Shown piece after piece: positions 60,803 through 64,000 of a DNA stretch of 64,000 nt. The notes under the pieces are model-generated. The model searched no databases and was not told where the DNA came from. It saw only the letters and a list, made by a program, of their open reading frames with translations. Where the stretch lies: assembly GCA_903871935.1 (NCBI GenBank), contig CAIQIQ010000104.1, positions 1 to 64,000 on the forward strand, given 5' to 3'. How positions within the stretch are numbered: the stretch's first letter is position 1; the number at the start of each line of letters is the position of its first letter. The DNA is from an uncultured Phycisphaerales bacterium. Its GTDB lineage: Bacteria > Planctomycetota > Phycisphaerae > Tepidisphaerales > Tepidisphaeraceae. The position numbers were made by a program, and so were the translations under genes.

Positions 60803-60818
60803 TATTATAGTATATACT
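60803..60818 (-). promoter_or_regulatory. BrnTA promoter/operator
   Basis: On the minus strand the start ATG is preceded by AAAAGTATATACTATAATA. AGTATATACT (60809-60818) is a perfect 10-bp palindrome overlapping the -10 box (TATACT or TATAAT). This suits autorepression by the BrnA-like protein. Confidence 0.5.
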
Positions 60819-61002
60819 TTTAATCTCGCCCGTCAATCATTTGCACGTTGTCGTTCTAATGCATTCCGCAATCGCTGCTGAAGCAATGCGTTGGTGCTCT
60901 GCCCTCGGATTCCTCTATCCATTGCGACAAGTCCTGAATTGGCGATGAAATCGATCGCCATCCCGCTTGAATTTGTGCTTGCGTAGGAATAAAGGAGTGC
61001 GA

Positions 61003-62079
61003 ATGAGCTCTATTCAGCAGTTGGATCAGAATATGGTGTTGCCGGAAGTGCGCGATGGTTTGAATTGGTATGACCTGCAACGGTTTGCTTTGGATGGCCG
61101 AGGTTGGACCGACGTGGGTAGACACTATGCACGCCTTCCGGGCCGTGCCAAAGGCGTGGCGCCGTCGGATGTGTGGGAACTGGCCCAGCATTCGGCCGGG
61201 ATGAGCGTTCGATTCTGCACGGATGCTCCGCGGCTTTGTGCCCGCTGGCAGGTTCTCAATTCTGAATTGGCGATGCCGCACATGCCGGCCACCGGGGTCA
61301 GCGGGCTGGACCTCTACACGCGGTACGAGGGCAACTGGCGTTGGATTGGCGCGGGCAGACCGACGACGTCGCCGACGAATACCGCCGTGCTGGCGGAGAA
61401 TCTGCCAGCAATGATGCGCGAGTATCAGCTCTATCTGCCTCTCTACAATGGCGTGGAGGAGGTGCAATTGGGCCTGCCGCCGGAAAGCAAGCTGGCCGCG
61501 GCGCCGATTTACCCGCAAGCGCGCAGTCGCCCGCTGTGCTTTTATGGGACCTCGATCGTGCAGGGGGGTTGCGCATCGCGGCCGGGCATGGCTCACGTCG
61601 CCATACTGGGTCGGCGGCTGGATTGGCCGGTGCTGAATCTGGGGTTTTCCGGCAGCGGGAAGATGGAGGCGGAATTGGCGACGTTGTTTGCCGAGTTGGA
61701 CCCGGCCGCCTATATCCTCGACTGCCTGCCCAATCTGGAAGAGCCGCAGATCACACAACGCCTGGAGCCTTTCGTAAAGACACTGCGCGCTGTTCATCCG
61801 GATACGCCGATCGTGCTGGTGGAGAACGTGGTTTACTCCAATGCCTATCTCTGCCGCCCGCGCTACGACCGCTATACCAGCAGCAATGCCGCATTTCGAG
61901 CCGCCTGGTCGCGACTGCAGGCGGCCGGCACCAAGGGCCTTTATCAGGTGCCGTGCCAGGACCTGATGGGCGGCGACGGTGAAGCAACGGTGGATGGGAC
62001 ACATCCAACGGATCTGGGCTTTGTGCGCTTGGCCGACGGCATCGAACCGACACTGCGTCGGGCGCTGCGAATGGAGTAG
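61003..62079 (+). CDS. SGNH/GDSL-type esterase with N-terminal beta domain
   Basis: 358 aa. The start at 61003 follows AAAGGAGTGCGA. Residues 1-165 form a beta-sandwich (carbohydrate-binding-like) domain, the rest an SGNH hydrolase: FYGTSIVQGGCASRPG (block I, Ser in GTSI), LGFSGSGKME (block II Gly), a DCLPN block III and DGTHPTDLG with Asp and His of block V. This two-domain form resembles SGNH esterases of polysaccharide breakdown (acetyl esters). No signal peptide is seen. It precedes a UroD-family gene by about 48 bases. Confidence 0.85.
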   Translation: MSSIQQLDQNMVLPEVRDGLNWYDLQRFALDGRGWTDVGRHYARLPGRAKGVAPSDVWELAQHSAGMSVRFCTDAPRLCARWQVLNSELAMPHMPATGVSGLDLYTRYEGNWRWIGAGRPTTSPTNTAVLAENLPAMMREYQLYLPLYNGVEEVQLGLPPESKLAAAPIYPQARSRPLCFYGTSIVQGGCASRPGMAHVAILGRRLDWPVLNLGFSGSGKMEAELATLFAELDPAAYILDCLPNLEEPQITQRLEPFVKTLRAVHPDTPIVLVENVVYSNAYLCRPRYDRYTSSNAAFRAAWSRLQAAGTKGLYQVPCQDLMGGDGEATVDGTHPTDLGFVRLADGIEPTLRRALRME

Positions 62080-62127
62080 CGTGCTGCGTCCGGAGCAGGC
62101 ACAATAGTGGCAGATTGGGAGGCGGCC

Positions 62128-63096
62128 GTGACCAGCAGAGAAATCGTCAAGCGTGCGATCGCGTTTCAGAACCCGGACCGGCTGCCGTTTGACCTGCCCG
62201 ATCCGCATGGCAGCGATTTCGCCAGCGTGGGCATGAAGCCTTCACCGGATGCCCGTCCCAGCGGCCGGAACAGCGTCGATGAATGGGGGGCGGTCTGGGA
62301 CAACATCGGCGTGTGCAATCTGGGCGAAGTGAAGGATTTCCCGCTCAAGCAGTGGGAGGAGTTCGGCAAACTGCATATCCCCGATATCCGTGAATCCAGG
62401 CGATGGAACGATCTGCAGGGGGCACGCCAGCGGGCCGGCGACAAGTTCCTTGTCGCAAGCGGCATCTCTATCTACGAACGGGTCCATTTCATTCGCGGCC
62501 TGGAGAACACGTGGATGGACATCTATGACAACCCGGACGAACTGGGCAAATTGATCGATATCCTGGTCGAAATGAACTTGTACGCGATCGAACGGTTCTC
62601 CAAGGCGGGGGCGGATGGCTACATCTTCTGCGATGACTGGGGTTTGCAGAACCGGCTGATGATCTCGCCGGAGAAGTGGCGCGAGATCTGGAAGCCGCGT
62701 TACGCGCGAATCTACAAGGCCGCTCACGAGGCGGGCCTCTTGACCTTCCTGCATAGCTGTGGCTACATCGCGGACATCCTGGATGACCTGATCGAGATCG
62801 GCCTGGACGTCATCCACATGGACCAGCAGGAGAATATGGGGCTCGATTGCCTGAGCGAACGGTTCGCCGGCAGGTTGACCTTCTGGGCGCCGGTCGATAT
62901 TCAGATGACCATGGCGCACGGTACGCTGGAAGACATTCGGGCCTACTGCCACAAACTTAACCGAGCGTTCAATCGCCATAACGGCGGGTTCATCCCTCGC
63001 TGGTACGGTGATCCCAAAGGCGCCGGCCACCGGCCCGAGGCGCTGCAGGCGATGAGCGAGGAATTCATGAAGATCGTGCAGGAATCAGTACACTAA
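62128..63096 (+). CDS. Uroporphyrinogen decarboxylase-family protein (methyltransferase-like)
   Basis: 322 aa. UroD-family hallmarks: KRAIAFQNPDRLPFDLPDPHG, LENTWMDIYDNPDELGKLID, DGYIFCDDWGLQNRLMISPEKWREIWKPRYARI, and FLHSCGYIADILDDLIEIGLDVIHMDQ. The HSCG segment resembles MtaA/cobalamin-methyltransferase relatives more than true HemE, whose N-terminal RQAGRYxPEY is absent. It may handle a corrinoid methyl group or, as in many planctomycetes, have an unknown role. GTG 62128 was chosen because GGGAGG stands six bases before it; GTG 62107 is also possible. Confidence 0.8.
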   Translation: MTSREIVKRAIAFQNPDRLPFDLPDPHGSDFASVGMKPSPDARPSGRNSVDEWGAVWDNIGVCNLGEVKDFPLKQWEEFGKLHIPDIRESRRWNDLQGARQRAGDKFLVASGISIYERVHFIRGLENTWMDIYDNPDELGKLIDILVEMNLYAIERFSKAGADGYIFCDDWGLQNRLMISPEKWREIWKPRYARIYKAAHEAGLLTFLHSCGYIADILDDLIEIGLDVIHMDQQENMGLDCLSERFAGRLTFWAPVDIQMTMAHGTLEDIRAYCHKLNRAFNRHNGGFIPRWYGDPKGAGHRPEALQAMSEEFMKIVQESVH

Positions 63097-63160
63097 GAGG
63101 AACAATGCGTACGGCAAGCTATATCACTCGTACGTTTCTTTGACACTCAGGAGATCATCC

Positions 63161-64000
63161 ATGGCCCATCTCACACACATGAAGCACCACATTTTGCGTG
63201 ACGTCAAGCAACACCAGCTTGTTGCGGACGACACCCGCGTTAGCCGAAGCGATGCGGACCTATTGCACAACCACATCTCCTTTGTCTGCCTGCTGACGCA
63301 TCCGGACGGCAATATCTATTGCGGCCTGACAGCGTTCGACTGTAACAACTTCGCGAAGTTCGACCCGCGCACGGGGCGTTTCACCGACCTCGGCTATGAC
63401 AAGGTTGCCGAGCCGAACGAGGTGAAGATCCACCGCAGCCTGGAACTGGCAGCCGACGGCACCATCTACGGTGCCACGGCCACCCTCTACTCACTGGACA
63501 AGCGCACGCAGACACCCGGCGGCTCGCTGTTCCATTATGACCCCAAGAGCGGCGCCATCCGCAAACTGTGCATCCCTTGCCGGCACGACTATCCCCAGAC
63601 GATCACGCTCGACGAGAAGCGCAAGCGGATCTATGGCATGACGCAGCCGGTCTTCAAGTTTTTCGTCTACCACATGGACAATGGACAGGTGGAGGACCAC
63701 GACTACATGGGCTCAATCACGCACATTGGCTGCGTGGATGACAACGGCTGCTATTGGGGCACGTGGGACTCGGTGCAGCACTACCTGTTCAAGTACGACC
63801 CAGCCACTGCCCGCATCACCTACTTCAACCACGGTTTGCCCGAAGGCGCCAAGTTCGCGGACATCATGTACCGCGGCGCTGGCCCGTGCGATTGCATGAT
63901 CAACGGTGGCAATGGCTACATCTACATCGGCACCACCGGTGGCACGCTCTGCCGGCTCGATCCGAAGACAGCGCGGGTCGATTATCTCGGCCGGCCGTAT
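63161..64000 (+). CDS. Beta-propeller-like protein, cut by the window end
   Basis: 280 codons are visible with no stop. The start at 63161 follows AGGAG at 63149. It has repeated aromatic-Gly-Asp/Gly blades such as HPDGNIYCGLTAFDCNNFAKFDPRTGRFTDLGY, DGTIYGATATLYSL, KRKRIYGMTQPVFKFFVYHMDNG and NGYIYIGTTGGTLCRLDPKTARVDYLG. The recurrent FDPxTGR and D-P-K-T-A-R segments suggest a propeller of the SMP-30/NHL/streptogramin-lyase style, perhaps a sugar-related lyase or lactonase. The third gene in a row after the esterase and the UroD-family gene. Confidence 0.75.
   Translation, partial: MAHLTHMKHHILRDVKQHQLVADDTRVSRSDADLLHNHISFVCLLTHPDGNIYCGLTAFDCNNFAKFDPRTGRFTDLGYDKVAEPNEVKIHRSLELAADGTIYGATATLYSLDKRTQTPGGSLFHYDPKSGAIRKLCIPCRHDYPQTITLDEKRKRIYGMTQPVFKFFVYHMDNGQVEDHDYMGSITHIGCVDDNGCYWGTWDSVQHYLFKYDPATARITYFNHGLPEGAKFADIMYRGAGPCDCMINGGNGYIYIGTTGGTLCRLDPKTARVDYLGRPY

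Noticed and set aside
60856..62208. A 450-codon minus-strand frame opposite the SGNH esterase
   Set aside because: Antisense shadow; the sense gene has a strong ribosome-binding site and catalytic motifs, while this frame reads as low-complexity Arg/Gln/His.

Overview
The window looks like a chromosomal segment (about 60% G+C by eye) from a planctomycete, probably of class Phycisphaerae. This placement is an inference from gene style: an ECF sigma factor fused to a membrane anchor and an extracytoplasmic domain, proteins with a 'CGYDLR...CPECG' zinc ribbon, a surface protein with a planctomycete-type 'LExRxLL' N-terminus, a sulfatase, a GH74 enzyme, KDO transferase, and siroheme-based haem synthesis.

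Layout. 1-6.7 kb: a tRNA-Val(CAC), a repeat-rich gap, the sigma-factor fusion, a broken partial copy of it, a three-repeat secreted protein and a zinc-ribbon membrane protein. Four copies of an 18-nt ribosome-binding/start block punctuate this locus. 6.7-16.3 kb: an alpha/beta hydrolase, a STAS/anti-sigma kinase pair, a rhomboid protease, RsfS (which may start at ATC), a GH74 protein, a DUF4412-like protein, SppA and an ABC-2 permease. 16.8-25.2 kb: a sulfatase, an ORF6N protein, a nitroreductase, an orphan nuoB followed by two small DMT/SMR-type genes, waaA, rhaA and a phosphate-type binding protein. 25.3-31.9 kb: a PIN/RHH toxin-antitoxin pair, a zinc-ribbon membrane protein overlapping a fused siroheme decarboxylase (ahbA-ahbB), and a minus-strand operon with lgt and four tandem paralogous small membrane proteins of no recognised family. 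31.9-35.3 kb: a GNAT protein, a likely oriC, dnaA, a bidirectional hairpin and an HU gene. 35.8-41 kb: a surface protein, a DUF2961/GH172 remnant, two small proteins and a 680-aa protein of unknown function.

41.0-58.4 kb is the centrepiece. It holds fifteen co-directional minus-strand genes, mostly overlapping or nearly so. In transcription order they are: methylene-THF reductase with a MetV-like zinc/iron-sulfur tail, a methyl-THF:corrinoid methyltransferase-like protein, formate-THF ligase, a Cys-type Mo/W formate dehydrogenase, a ferritin-like protein, NuoE/HydC-like and NuoF/HydB-like electron-transfer subunits, a tungstate/molybdate ABC importer, and then the cofactor genes mobB-mobA, moeA, moaA, moaC and MOSC-moaB. 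The cluster couples metal uptake and pterin-cofactor assembly to a formate dehydrogenase and three enzymes of the methyl branch of the Wood-Ljungdahl pathway. FolD, CODH/ACS, MoaD/MoaE and FdhD are not in the window.

58.6-64 kb: a secreted protein, a BrnT/BrnA-type toxin-antitoxin pair, an SGNH esterase, a UroD-family (methyltransferase-like) protein and a propeller-like protein that runs off the window. Several families of short dispersed repeats fill the gaps between genes.
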